NCBI RefSeq assembly: GCF_030731595.1
Contig: NZ_JANQTS010000088.1
Coordinates: 1-36,179 of the forward strand
DNA from: Yoonia sp.
GTDB taxonomy: Bacteria; Pseudomonadota; Alphaproteobacteria; Rhodobacterales; Rhodobacteraceae
Direction of reading: 5' to 3'
Length of the DNA stretch: 36,179 nt
A model generated the notes under the pieces. The model saw only the letters and a list, made by a program, of their open reading frames with translations, had not been told where the DNA came from and did no database searches. How positions within the stretch are numbered: the stretch's first letter is position 1; each line of letters begins with the position of its first letter. The translations under genes and the position numbers were made by a program. Shown one piece after another: positions 16,961 to 25,526 of this stretch.

Positions 16961-17700
16961 TTGGCCGCAACAAGCGGTGACAGGAACCCTGCATCTGCCA
17001 AGATCGCCTGTCCTTCCGCACTCAGAACAAAGTTGAAAAACGCACGCGCTGCGGGGTCTGCGTTTAGGCTCAGAGCTCCGACATAGCGGATTGGTGGATG
17101 GCTTTCAGGCGGGAATGTCGCGACAGTCACGACCGCATCGCTGATACGCACATCCGACTGATAAACGATCCCCAACGGCGTCTGCCCTCTGATCACCAGT
17201 GCCAAAGCGGCACGCACGTTGTCGACCTCTGCCAGTTGGTCTTGTACGACATCCCAAAGTCCCGATGATTGCAGCGCGGCCTTGGCATAGATGCCCGCAG
17301 GCACGGATTCAGTCAGGCCGACCGCAAGGCGTCCATCACCCAAAGCCCCCTGCAATGCCACAGGTTCAAGCGTTAGCGGCGCCGCGCCTGCCTGCCCGAT
17401 CATAACAAGACGGTTGCTGGCGAAATCGGCAAGCGTTTCAGGCTGCACATTGCCACCTTCCACAAGCACGTCCATCCAATCGACATTGGCAAGCAAAACC
17501 ACAGCTGCGGGGGCCCCAAGACTGACTTGACGGGCCAGTGTGCCGCTGCCGCCATATGAAACGACAACATCATCGAATAAGGCCGCCATGCGGTCGAGCG
17601 GTTCCTTCAGGCTGGCGGCCGCGAAAACCAAGACCTCGGCCCGCGCAACGGGCGCCGCCAAGATGAAGACCGCACAAAATAGAAGGGATCGCATGTTCAT
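16957..17700 (-). CDS. modA: Molybdate ABC transporter, periplasmic binding protein
   Basis: A 247-residue periplasmic protein that captures molybdate for ModB/ModC. It has a signal peptide (MRSLLFCAVFILAAPVARA) and then EVLVFAAASLKEPLD, the ModA hallmark whose Ser residues contact the oxyanion. VSYGGSGTLARQ, PLGIVYQSDV and the C-terminal ILADAGFLSP are also typical. The start is 17700 (MNMRS) or 17694 (MRS); no strong ribosome-binding site distinguishes them. It lies 38 bases after the AcuC-like gene on the same strand, so transcription may begin further upstream. No clear ModE operator was recognised. Confidence 0.95.
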   Translation of the reverse strand: MNMRSLLFCAVFILAAPVARAEVLVFAAASLKEPLDRMAALFDDVVVSYGGSGTLARQVSLGAPAAVVLLANVDWMDVLVEGGNVQPETLADFASNRLVMIGQAGAAPLTLEPVALQGALGDGRLAVGLTESVPAGIYAKAALQSSGLWDVVQDQLAEVDNVRAALALVIRGQTPLGIVYQSDVRISDAVVTVATFPPESHPPIRYVGALSLNADPAARAFFNFVLSAEGQAILADAGFLSPLVAAK

Positions 17701-17738
17701 GGCCCATTTATCGGGGTCTTCAGCAGGGCTTGCAAGCC

Positions 17739-18896
17739 TCAAAGCCAGACCACTTGACGCGCTGCCAAGTGATCGGCGCGTTGCCGCACATCATCCCCGA
17801 TTGGACCCACCCGGGGTTGGTCACGCAATGTCGCGATCCAATGCGGCTCTGGTCTGTGTTGCCGGATTGGGCCTTGCCATGTCAGTGCGGCCAGAACCGC
17901 TTGCGCGGCAGGCGGCAGGACATCGGGGATCTCAAAGTCATTCAACACAGCCCAGACACCAGCCCAAAGCCGCCCGACAGACCACGGGTTATATCCACCA
18001 CCTCCCAGAACAAGATAGCGCGGCGCAAGCGGGCGAAGCGCCGCGACAATGGCCCAATGGGCATTGTTCGACAGCCTCAGCCGTGATTGCGGGTCTTCGG
18101 TCACGGCATCCGCACCACATTGCAGAACGATCGCATCGGGCCGGAATGCAGCGACTGTGGGCAGGATCACAGTGTCGCGGATCAGGGCCATTTCATCATC
18201 ATGAAGCCCCGCCGGGACAGGCAGGTTAAAGAGATTTCCTGCACCGCGAACAGTGATCTGGCCAGAGCGTGGCCACCGGTTTTCTTCGTGGACAGAGACC
18301 AGAAGCGTCTCGGGATCATCTGCGAAAGCATGCTCCACCCCGTCAGGATGATGCGCGTCGATATCCACATAGGCGATGCGCCGCGCCCCATTGCGGCGCA
18401 AGGACTGGATCGCCAGCACCGGATCATTGAGATAGCAAAACCCGTTGGCGCGGTCCGGCATCCCGTGATGTGTGCCGCCCGCAGGGGAATAGATCACGCC
18501 ACCCTGCGCCAGCAACTCGCCAGCCAGCAGCGATGCGCCTGCAGAGGTGGCGGGGCGGCGATACATTTCAGGGAAAACGGGGTTCGAGGGCGTGCCCAAA
18601 CCATGCCGCTGCCGCACATCCTCTGTGACGGCTTGCGCCGCCTCTGCTTGTTGCAAGGCGGCAAGATAGGCGGGCGTGTGATAGCCTTCCAATGCTGCCG
18701 CTTTTGCGCGCGGGCTGACCACAAATTGGGCAGACGGCAACCAACCCAGCGCGCGGGATAAATCCATCACGGTTGACACGCGCGGCACGCGCAAAGGGTG
18801 CCACGCACCATAGCTGGAATTGCGATAGATTTCGGACCCGATAAATCGCGGCAAGGGGGTTGCCCGTCCAACAAGGTCATGCGTAACGTCGGCCAT
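17739..18896 (-). CDS. AcuC-like histone deacetylase-family protein
   Basis: A 385-residue class I zinc deacetylase-fold protein. The active-site parts are present: tandem histidines His143-His144 in AGGTHHGM, zinc ligands Asp180 and His182 in DIDAHHPDG, the aspartate of VLQCGADAVTED, and the GGGGYN tyrosine near the C-terminus. Pro184 replaces the usual Gly of HHGDG. In bacteria AcuC deacetylates acetyl-CoA synthetase; whether that is the substrate here is unknown. The start at 18896 (MADVTHD) is where homology begins; only 33 bases separate it from the divergent Nudix gene. The link to the downstream mod genes is positional only. Confidence 0.88.
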   Translation of the reverse strand: MADVTHDLVGRATPLPRFIGSEIYRNSSYGAWHPLRVPRVSTVMDLSRALGWLPSAQFVVSPRAKAAALEGYHTPAYLAALQQAEAAQAVTEDVRQRHGLGTPSNPVFPEMYRRPATSAGASLLAGELLAQGGVIYSPAGGTHHGMPDRANGFCYLNDPVLAIQSLRRNGARRIAYVDIDAHHPDGVEHAFADDPETLLVSVHEENRWPRSGQITVRGAGNLFNLPVPAGLHDDEMALIRDTVILPTVAAFRPDAIVLQCGADAVTEDPQSRLRLSNNAHWAIVAALRPLAPRYLVLGGGGYNPWSVGRLWAGVWAVLNDFEIPDVLPPAAQAVLAALTWQGPIRQHRPEPHWIATLRDQPRVGPIGDDVRQRADHLAARQVVWL

Positions 18897-18929
18897 AGGC
18901 AGGATGTAACGCTTTTTGTGTTGGAGAAC

Positions 18930-19403
18930 ATGGCGAAATTTGTCGCAAAACAGCTTCCACTCAAATTGCGGACAGGCGGCAAAACCGATGTGCGGGCACA
19001 GTTTGCCGCCCTGTGCTGGCGGATCAAGAACGACGAAGTGCAGGTCTGTCTGGTCACCAGCCGGACGCGCAAGCGCTGGATCATCCCCAAAGGCTGGCCC
19101 ATGCACAAGCAAACACCGGCGAATGCTGCCGCAACCGAAGCTTTCGAGGAAGCGGGTCTAAGTGGCGAGGCTCTGGATATCTGCCTTGGCGTATTTACGC
19201 ACTCCAAGCCGCAGAAGGTTGGCAATGCGCCCATCATTACCTTGGTCTACCCCGTTCAGGTCAATCACGTGCACAGCGAATGGCCTGAAAGACACGAACG
19301 CCGCCGCAAATGGTTCAGCCTGTCCAAAGCAGCCAAGAAACTCTCGGAGCCAGAGCTCAAACGCATTGTTGCATCCTTCAAGCCGCATAAGATCGGGCGC
19401 TAG
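18930..19403 (+). CDS. Nudix hydrolase with a degenerate Nudix box
   Basis: A 157-residue Nudix-fold protein that would cleave a nucleoside diphosphate linked to another group, or a polyphosphate compound. The Nudix segment starts at PKGWP (Gly55). It keeps the metal-binding core E-A-F-E-E-A-G-L (Glu70, Glu73, Glu74, Gly76), but the first Glu is Gln61 and the Arg of the RE pair is Thr69. The PKGWPM start and C-terminal RRRKWFSLSKAAKKL resemble the diphosphoinositol-polyphosphate-type subgroup common in Alphaproteobacteria. The ATG at 18930 follows GGAG at short spacing. The substrate cannot be told. Confidence 0.88.
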   Translation: MAKFVAKQLPLKLRTGGKTDVRAQFAALCWRIKNDEVQVCLVTSRTRKRWIIPKGWPMHKQTPANAAATEAFEEAGLSGEALDICLGVFTHSKPQKVGNAPIITLVYPVQVNHVHSEWPERHERRRKWFSLSKAAKKLSEPELKRIVASFKPHKIGR

Positions 19404-19410
19404 CCAAAGC

Positions 19411-19440
19411 TTGCACGCGGATGCAAAAGGTCTATCTAAT
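19411..19440 (+). promoter_or_regulatory. Candidate promoter upstream of the DUF1178 gene
   Basis: TTGCAC (19411-19416) and TCTAAT (19435-19440) are 18 bases apart, implying a start near 19447 and a 20-base leader. The -35 region also forms a small inverted repeat TTGCA-N6-TGCAA (19411-19426). The -10 box is close to consensus; the -35 box is weak. Confidence 0.33.
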
Positions 19441-19466
19441 TGCTGAACCCAAACAGACAGGGCGCG

Positions 19467-19871
19467 ATGATCCGCTATCACCTCAAATGTGACCAGAACC
19501 ACGAATTCGAAAGCTGGTTCCAGTCCGGTGCCGCTTTCGACAAGCTGGTCGCGGCTGGCATGATCAGTTGCAACGCTTGCGGCTCGACCGCGGTTGCCAA
19601 GTCGATCATGGCACCGGCTGTCAGCACATCACACGAGATCACAGCCCCCAAAGCCACACCAAACCCGATTGAAGCCTTGCGCGCCAAGGTCGAGGCAGAA
19701 TCCGACTATGTCGGCCGCGCCTTTGCCAAAGTGGCGCGCGATATGCATGACGGCCTATCGCCAGAGCGGCCGATTTACGGCGAGGCCAATCTTCAAGAGG
19801 CCAAGAAACTGGTCGAAGACGGCATTCCTGTCGTGCCTTTGCCATTTGTGCCCCGCAAGAAAACCCACTGA
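19467..19871 (+). CDS. DUF1178-family zinc-ribbon-like protein
   Basis: A 134-residue protein of the alphaproteobacterial DUF1178 family, function unknown. The N-terminus has two cysteine motifs suited to zinc binding: the opening MIRYHLKCDQNHEFESWF (Cys8, His12) and SCNACGS (Cys35, Cys38). After a Pro/Thr-rich linker a helical region (EALRAKVEAESDYVGRAF) leads to the family-typical ERPIYGEA and GIPVVPLPF at the C-terminus. The ATG at 19467 matches the conserved start; ribosome-binding site AGGGCGCG. A cytoplasmic protein by composition. Confidence 0.92.
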   Translation: MIRYHLKCDQNHEFESWFQSGAAFDKLVAAGMISCNACGSTAVAKSIMAPAVSTSHEITAPKATPNPIEALRAKVEAESDYVGRAFAKVARDMHDGLSPERPIYGEANLQEAKKLVEDGIPVVPLPFVPRKKTH

Positions 19872-19893
19872 TCGCATAGAAAGGGCACAGCCC

Positions 19894-20544
19894 ATGACCA
19901 TCCTGATCACCGGTGCCAACCGCGGTATCGGCAAAGCGCTTTTTGATGGCTACCAGCAGACTGGCCAAGAGGTCATCGGCACCCACCGTCAGGCCAAGGC
20001 CGGGGCGATGCGCCAACTCGATGTCACTGACCCCGCATCACACGCGACACTTGCCGCTGATCTGGCCAAGACGCAGCTTGATCTGCTGATCTGCAATGCT
20101 GGTATCTACAAAGACAAGGGCCAGAGCCTGACAGACGGGTACCCCGCGCAGATGTGGGCCGAAGAATTTGCAACCAATGTCACAGGCGTTTTCCTGACCA
20201 TCCAGCATTTGTTGCCGCATCTCAAACGGTCAGGTGCGGGCAAGATCGCGATTATCTCCTCGCAGATGGCGTCTGATACCCGCGCGCCCGGCGGCAGCTA
20301 TATCTACCGCGCAAGCAAGGCCGCGGCCTTGAACCTTGGGCGCAATCTGGCCGCCGACCTCAAGACGCAGGGGATCGCCGTTGGCATCTATCACCCCGGA
20401 TGGGTGCGCACGGATATGGGAGGAGGCAGCGCAGAGATCAGCGTCGCAGAATCGGCCTCTGGTTTGATGGAAAGATTTGCAGCATTGAGCATCGCCACAA
20501 CGGGTTGCTTCGAAACATGGGACGGTCGGGCGCACGCTTACTAA
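19894..20544 (+). CDS. Short-chain dehydrogenase/reductase
   Basis: A 216-residue NAD(P)-dependent SDR oxidoreductase. The cofactor loop ITGANRGIGKAL is at residues 5-16, the structural NAG in LLICNAGIYKD, the catalytic Ser in IISSQMAS, and the Tyr/Lys pair in YIYRASKAAA. The shortened C-terminus and GIYHPGWVRTDMGG resemble the C-factor-like group. AAAGGGCACAG precedes the ATG at 19894, 22 bases after the DUF1178 stop, so the two are probably cotranscribed. Substrate unknown. Confidence 0.9.
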   Translation: MTILITGANRGIGKALFDGYQQTGQEVIGTHRQAKAGAMRQLDVTDPASHATLAADLAKTQLDLLICNAGIYKDKGQSLTDGYPAQMWAEEFATNVTGVFLTIQHLLPHLKRSGAGKIAIISSQMASDTRAPGGSYIYRASKAAALNLGRNLAADLKTQGIAVGIYHPGWVRTDMGGGSAEISVAESASGLMERFAALSIATTGCFETWDGRAHAY

Positions 20545-20613
20545 CCGATTGCCCTTCCAGACAGTGGGCATTAAAGGAAGCAGCGAATAAAGACCCGTTT
20601 CCTAGGAAGACCC

Positions 20614-21852
20614 ATGCCAACGCTTGTGATGAAATTTGGCGGCACTTCGGTGGCCAATCTTGACCGGATCGCGCGCGCGGCCAAGCGCGTGGCGGTCGAG
20701 GTCGCCAATGGCTATGATGTGATCGTCATCGTGTCGGCCATGTCCGGCAAAACCAACGAATTGGTCGGCTGGGTCAGCGAGACCGCACCGCTTTACGATG
20801 CACGCGAATACGATGCCATTGTGTCATCCGGCGAAAACGTGACGGCAGGGCTGATGGCTTTGCGCTTACAGGAGATGGATATTCCGGCACGCAGCTGGCA
20901 GGGTTGGCAGGTGCCGGTCATGACCACCTCGGCCCATTCGAATGCCCGGATCGAGGAAATCCCGACAGAGAAGATCAACGCCAAGTTCGGCGAAGGTATG
21001 AAAGTGGCTGTGGTTGCAGGTTTCCAAGGCATCAGCCCGCAGGGGCGGATCACGACGCTGGGACGTGGCGGGTCAGATACAACCGCCGTGGCTTTCGCCG
21101 CGGCCTTCGGCGCAGAACGCTGCGACATCTATACGGATGTGGACGGGGTCTATACCACCGACCCCCGGATCACGAGCAAAGCACGCAAGCTTGACAAGAT
21201 CGCCTTTGAGGAAATGCTGGAACTGGCGTCTTTGGGCGCGAAGGTCTTGCAAACCCGCTCTGTCGAACTGGCGATGCGGTATAAGGTGCGCCTGCGGGTG
21301 CTGTCATCATTCGAAGAACCATCGGACAGCGCCGGAACGCTGGTCTGCGATGAGGAGGAAATCATGGAATCCAATGTTGTGGCCGGTGTCGCCTATTCGC
21401 GTGACGAAGCAAAAATGACCCTTATCTCGGTTGCGGACCGGCCCGGTATCGCTGCGGCGATCTTTGGCCCGCTGTCAGAGGCGGGTGTGAACGTGGATAT
21501 GATCGTGCAGAACATCTCTGAAGAGGGTCGGACCGACATGACGTTCTCTTGCCCCACAGATCAGGTGATGCGGGCGGAAAAGGCCATGCAGGATGCCAAG
21601 GCTACGGGGGCGATCAACTTCCACGACCTGGTCGTCGACGAAGGCGTGGCCAAAGTCAGCGTTGTCGGGATCGGCATGCGCAGTCACACAGGGGTCGCGG
21701 CCAAGATGTTCCGTGTTTTGTCTGCTGAAGGAATCAACATAAAGGTCATCACGACCTCAGAGATCAAGATTTCCGTGCTGATTGACAGAAAATACATGGA
21801 ACTTGCTGTGCAGGCCCTGCATGATGCCTTCGAATTGGAAAAGGCTGGCTGA
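20614..21852 (+). CDS. lysC: Aspartate kinase
   Basis: A 412-residue aspartokinase catalysing phosphorylation of L-aspartate, the entry to lysine, threonine, methionine and diaminopimelate synthesis. The kinase domain shows MKFGGTSVAN (residues 6-15), the SSGENVTAGLMA segment and TTLGRGGSDTTAVA. Two ACT domains follow (beginning near VAYSRDEAKMTLISV and VAKVSVVGIGMRSH), the site of feedback inhibition by end-product amino acids. The length suits a single-chain or alpha/beta type; in that type an internal start can yield a beta subunit, which the sequence does not settle. AGGAAG precedes the ATG. ptsP follows after 35 bases. Confidence 0.98.
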   Translation: MPTLVMKFGGTSVANLDRIARAAKRVAVEVANGYDVIVIVSAMSGKTNELVGWVSETAPLYDAREYDAIVSSGENVTAGLMALRLQEMDIPARSWQGWQVPVMTTSAHSNARIEEIPTEKINAKFGEGMKVAVVAGFQGISPQGRITTLGRGGSDTTAVAFAAAFGAERCDIYTDVDGVYTTDPRITSKARKLDKIAFEEMLELASLGAKVLQTRSVELAMRYKVRLRVLSSFEEPSDSAGTLVCDEEEIMESNVVAGVAYSRDEAKMTLISVADRPGIAAAIFGPLSEAGVNVDMIVQNISEEGRTDMTFSCPTDQVMRAEKAMQDAKATGAINFHDLVVDEGVAKVSVVGIGMRSHTGVAAKMFRVLSAEGINIKVITTSEIKISVLIDRKYMELAVQALHDAFELEKAG

Positions 21853-21887
21853 TCACACTGCGTGACGGCCCGCCGAAGTGGGGGCTG

Positions 21888-24131
21888 ATGCCACAACGGC
21901 TAGAAACCGAAAGCCGCAAACTGCTTGGCAGACTGCGCGAGGCCTTGGCCGCTGACAACGAAGGTCAGGCACGGCTCGATGAAGTCGTGGGCCTTATTGC
22001 GGACTCGATGGGCACCGAAGTGTGCTCGATCTATCTGTTCCGCGACGCAGACACACTCGAACTTTGCGCGACGATGGGTTTGCAGCCTGAAGCGGTGCAC
22101 CAGACCCGGATGCGTCTTGGCGAAGGTCTTGTGGGGCGTACCGCAAAAAGCCGGACGGTTATCAACACTGCTGATGCGCCTTCTTCCAAGGGCTTCCGCT
22201 ACATGCCAGAAACGGGGGAGGAACGGTTCTCGTCCTTCTGCGGTGTGCCGATTCAACGCTTGGGCGATGTACTGGGAGTTCTGGTCGTCCAATCGAAAGA
22301 CGCGCGCGAGTACACGCCAGACGAAATCTATGCCCTTGAAATTGTCGCAATGGTCATTGCCGAGATGACCGAACTGGGCGCCTTTGTTGGCGAAGGTGCG
22401 GCCCTTTCGGCCAGACATCAGAAGCCTGTGATGCTGCGTGGCTCGGTGGCGCAGGAAGGGGCGACCGAGGGGATCGTGTACCTGCACGAACCACGCGTCG
22501 TCGTGACAAATCCGATTTCGGAGGACCCCGAAAGAGAAACCACCCGCCTGCGCGAGGCGATCAATAATCTGCGCGCCGGTGTTGATGATATGCTTTTGTC
22601 CGCCAACTCGGTTGACGCGGATCAGGTTCAGGTCCTCGAAACCTACCGCATGTTTGCCAATTCCAGCAGTTGGCTCCGACGCATGGAAGAGGATGTGCAA
22701 AACGGACTGTCAGCAGAGGCTGCGGTGGAAAAGGAACAATCGCTTGCACGGGCGCGCATGTCTAAAGCCGCTGACCCTTACCTGCGCGAAAGGCTGCATG
22801 ATCTCGATGATCTGTCGAACCGGCTTTTGCGCATCCTGACGGGCCAAGGGGCCGAAGCGCGTGCCGATATGCCGGAAAACCCAATCCTCGTGGCCCGCAA
22901 CATTGGCCCCGGCGAATTGCTGGAATACGGCAAGAAAATCAAAGGGATCGTGCTGGAAGAAGGCTCTGTCGGCAGCCATGCCGCGATTGTGGCCCGCGCT
23001 TGGGCGATCCCGCTGATCATCAATGCCAAGGGCGTAACGAGCGAAGCCCTGAACGGGGACCGCATTCTTGTGGACGGCGAACAAGGCATTGCGCATTTGC
23101 GCCCCGATGAAACTGTGCAAGCGGCGTTTCGTGACAAGATCGACATGCAGACGCGGGCGCAAGAGCGCTATGCCTCGATCCGCGATTTGCCCGCGCAGGC
23201 CAAATGCGGCACGGTCATTTCCTTGCAAATGAATGCAGGGCTGATTGCGGACTTGCCATCTTTGGCAGGATCAGGGGCCGAAGGTGTGGGCCTGTTCCGC
23301 ACCGAATTGCAATTTCTGGTGCGTAGCCAGATGCCACGTCGAGCCGAGTTGTCAGCGCTTTATTCACGGGTGTTCAAGGCGGCAGATGGCAAGCGCGTTG
23401 CCTTTCGCACGCTTGATATCGGGTCTGACAAAGTGCTGCCCTATATGAAGCCGAACGATGAACCCAACCCCGCGATGGGGTGGCGGGCGATCCGCGTCGG
23501 TCTTGATAAACCCGGCGTGTTGCGGATGCAGTTGCAGGCTTTTTTGCGCGCAGCCAACGGACGACCTTTGGCAGTGATGTTCCCGTTTGTCGCACAGATC
23601 AGCGAATTCCGCGCGGCCCGCACCGAAATGGACAAAGCGATAGAACGCGAAATCAAGCTCGGCCACCCGATCCCCGAAAAGATCGAAGTCGGTGCAATGC
23701 TCGAAACACCGTCACTGGCATTTGCCCCCGATATCTTTTTTGAAGAGGTCGATTTCGTCTCGATCGGCGGCAATGACCTCAAGCAGTTTTTCTTTGCTGC
23801 TGATCGCGAAAACGAACGGGTGCGCAAACGCTACGATACGCTGGATGTCAGTTTCCTCGCGTTCCTCGGACAGGTCGTCAAACGCTGTGCCGATAGCAAC
23901 ACACCGTTGTCCTTTTGCGGCGAAGACGCAGGTCGCCCCGTTGAAGCGCTGTGTTTTGCCGCTCTTGGCTTTCGGACACTTTCAATGCGTCCGGCATCGG
24001 TCGGGCCGGTCAAGCACCTGCTGCGGCGGGTTAATCTGGACGAGGTCAAAGCGGTCATGGACGAGGCGATTGCGCGCGGCGATCAGTCCGTTCGCCGTGC
24101 GGTCTCTGACTGGCTGGTCTATCAGGTCTGA
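21888..24131 (+). CDS. ptsP: PTS-Ntr enzyme I (phosphoenolpyruvate-protein phosphotransferase with GAF domain)
   Basis: A 747-residue protein that takes phosphate from phosphoenolpyruvate and passes it to NPr in the nitrogen-related PTS regulatory chain. Domains: an N-terminal GAF sensor (about residues 25-165), a linker and phosphohistidine domain with the phosphorylated His364 in EGSVGSHAAIVARAWAIP, and the PEP-binding TIM barrel with GVGLFRTELQFL, FRTLDIGSDK and a metal/PEP motif VSIGGNDLKQFF. The canonical enzyme I TNDL is GNDL here, as in other PtsP proteins. It follows lysC by 35 bases, a pairing frequent in Alphaproteobacteria. Its end overlaps the convergent EcsC-family gene by ten bases. 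Confidence 0.97.
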   Translation: MPQRLETESRKLLGRLREALAADNEGQARLDEVVGLIADSMGTEVCSIYLFRDADTLELCATMGLQPEAVHQTRMRLGEGLVGRTAKSRTVINTADAPSSKGFRYMPETGEERFSSFCGVPIQRLGDVLGVLVVQSKDAREYTPDEIYALEIVAMVIAEMTELGAFVGEGAALSARHQKPVMLRGSVAQEGATEGIVYLHEPRVVVTNPISEDPERETTRLREAINNLRAGVDDMLLSANSVDADQVQVLETYRMFANSSSWLRRMEEDVQNGLSAEAAVEKEQSLARARMSKAADPYLRERLHDLDDLSNRLLRILTGQGAEARADMPENPILVARNIGPGELLEYGKKIKGIVLEEGSVGSHAAIVARAWAIPLIINAKGVTSEALNGDRILVDGEQGIAHLRPDETVQAAFRDKIDMQTRAQERYASIRDLPAQAKCGTVISLQMNAGLIADLPSLAGSGAEGVGLFRTELQFLVRSQMPRRAELSALYSRVFKAADGKRVAFRTLDIGSDKVLPYMKPNDEPNPAMGWRAIRVGLDKPGVLRMQLQAFLRAANGRPLAVMFPFVAQISEFRAARTEMDKAIEREIKLGHPIPEKIEVGAMLETPSLAFAPDIFFEEVDFVSIGGNDLKQFFFAADRENERVRKRYDTLDVSFLAFLGQVVKRCADSNTPLSFCGEDAGRPVEALCFAALGFRTLSMRPASVGPVKHLLRRVNLDEVKAVMDEAIARGDQSVRRAVSDWLVYQV

Positions 24132-24904
24132 GGCAGTTTACCTGCCGCCAAGGCGGCATGAAAGGCATCCGCAACAGGCTCTTCCCCATAGATGCGGGCT
24201 AGGCGTCGCAGCCCGAAATGCACATGCGCCATCGCCACATAGTAGTTGACGAAAGCGTAATTGGTACCGGCCCCTGCCGCTGCACCAAGCACAGGCACGG
24301 CCTGCGCGGCAAGCTTCTGCGACAGGACGGCGGCAAATTTCGGAGCGACCTTGCTGATCAATCCGTTCACCGCCGCCCCGGATATACTCAGCCTTGCACC
24401 GATGAAAGCGGTATCAATCCCGTCATCGCCACTGCCCGGCCCGCCCGCACCAAAGACCGCCAGACATTCCATCCTGGTTTCTTCGGCATGGGGGTCTTCG
24501 CCATATTCCACAGCGACATGATGCACAGCGCGGAAAATCACCGTCGTTGCCACAGGCAGTTCCGCAATCGCGGTCGGCAGCCCGCCAAAACCGCCCAATG
24601 CACCAGAAAGGGTTCCGATCAGCTTGTGAACACGATCTGACCCGATGTTCTGGCCCATGCCTCTGCGCGACCTGCTGGCAAGATCATAGCTTTGCCGCAG
24701 GGCCGCGCGCGCCAGTTCATCAATCTGGCCGCGCGCCGCGGCAGGCAGCATTTTCAGCCCGTCCTCAACCTGCCCGCCGACAAAGTTGATGGCGGACATC
24801 AGAACGCCATTCGCCTTGCGCTGACGCAAGGCAAGGCCTGCAATCTCGGCCCGCGCTGCATCATCCAGCGGTGCAGGCGGATTGGCGGGATTGATTTCTT
24901 TCAT
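24122..24904 (-). CDS. EcsC-family protein
   Basis: A 260-residue protein of the EcsC family, whose biochemical role is not established; the namesake is the third gene of the Bacillus ecs ABC transporter locus. It has Gly/Ala-rich hydrophobic helices (LIGTLSGALGGFGGLPTAIAELP, read in parts; and AVPVLGAAAGAGTNYAFV) flanked by charged segments including MECLAVFGAGGPG and HVHFGLRRLARIYGE, the latter near the C-terminus. The start at 24904 (MKEINPANPP) is preferred, but MREP at 24925 is possible; neither has a good ribosome-binding site. It lies 52 bases downstream of the GNAT gene on the same strand. Confidence 0.82.
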   Translation of the reverse strand: MKEINPANPPAPLDDAARAEIAGLALRQRKANGVLMSAINFVGGQVEDGLKMLPAAARGQIDELARAALRQSYDLASRSRRGMGQNIGSDRVHKLIGTLSGALGGFGGLPTAIAELPVATTVIFRAVHHVAVEYGEDPHAEETRMECLAVFGAGGPGSGDDGIDTAFIGARLSISGAAVNGLISKVAPKFAAVLSQKLAAQAVPVLGAAAGAGTNYAFVNYYVAMAHVHFGLRRLARIYGEEPVADAFHAALAAGKLPQT

Positions 24905-24956
24905 CTTGATGACCGGTTCGCGCATGCGATTGAGATGGGGGCGGCTTTGGCGAATT

Positions 24957-25457
24957 TCAATCGCGCATCGACACAACAGGTCCGCGCAGGTGATCCCAAG
25001 CCCCCTCCTGCAACGCCACTCCCAGAACGCGATCCGGATTGGTCGGTGGCGGCATCTCTACTCCGGTCAGTTTTTCAAACCCGAAACGCCCGTAATATGG
25101 CGCGTCACCCACAAGCATGATCCGCGCGTGCCCCATGCTGCGCGCCTCGGCCAGACACCGGTGCATCAGCATCGCAGCCACACCTTCGCCCTGCCGTGTC
25201 GGGTGAACGGCAATTGGCCCCAAAAGGATCACCTCATGCTCGCCCACACGCACCGGCCAGTTCCGTACCGCACCTGCCAAGATCCCGTCCATGTCCCGCG
25301 CGGTAAGGCAAAGCGGTGCTATCGGATCGACACCTTCGCGCAAGCGGTAAGACGAAAGGGCCGACCGCCCGGGCGCAAAGCAAAGGTCATAGAGGGCTTC
25401 GACCTCCCACCAATCTGCTGCCGTTTCCTGGGCCAGTGTAAGTGCCGTTTGCTGCAT
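24957..25457 (-). CDS. GNAT-family N-acetyltransferase
   Basis: A 166-residue acetyltransferase using acetyl-CoA, with unknown acceptor. The acetyl-CoA loop is clear in LGPIAVHPTRQGEGVAAMLM (motif A, R-Q-G-x-G-V), and a motif B-like MLVGDAPYYGRFGFEKL follows; YYGRFGF is characteristic of the YhbS-like group. The start at 25457 follows a weak AAAGAACC; the frame stays open further upstream only as shadow of the opposite gene. It is divergent from the flavin reductase gene with 69 bases between, and may be cotranscribed with the EcsC-family gene. Confidence 0.9.
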   Translation of the reverse strand: MQQTALTLAQETAADWWEVEALYDLCFAPGRSALSSYRLREGVDPIAPLCLTARDMDGILAGAVRNWPVRVGEHEVILLGPIAVHPTRQGEGVAAMLMHRCLAEARSMGHARIMLVGDAPYYGRFGFEKLTGVEMPPPTNPDRVLGVALQEGAWDHLRGPVVSMRD

Positions 25458-25526
25458 GGTTCTTTCATCTGGCCAAAGACATTGGTGCAGGTTACCCCTT
25501 GGAAAACCGAACGAAAAGGCTGCACG

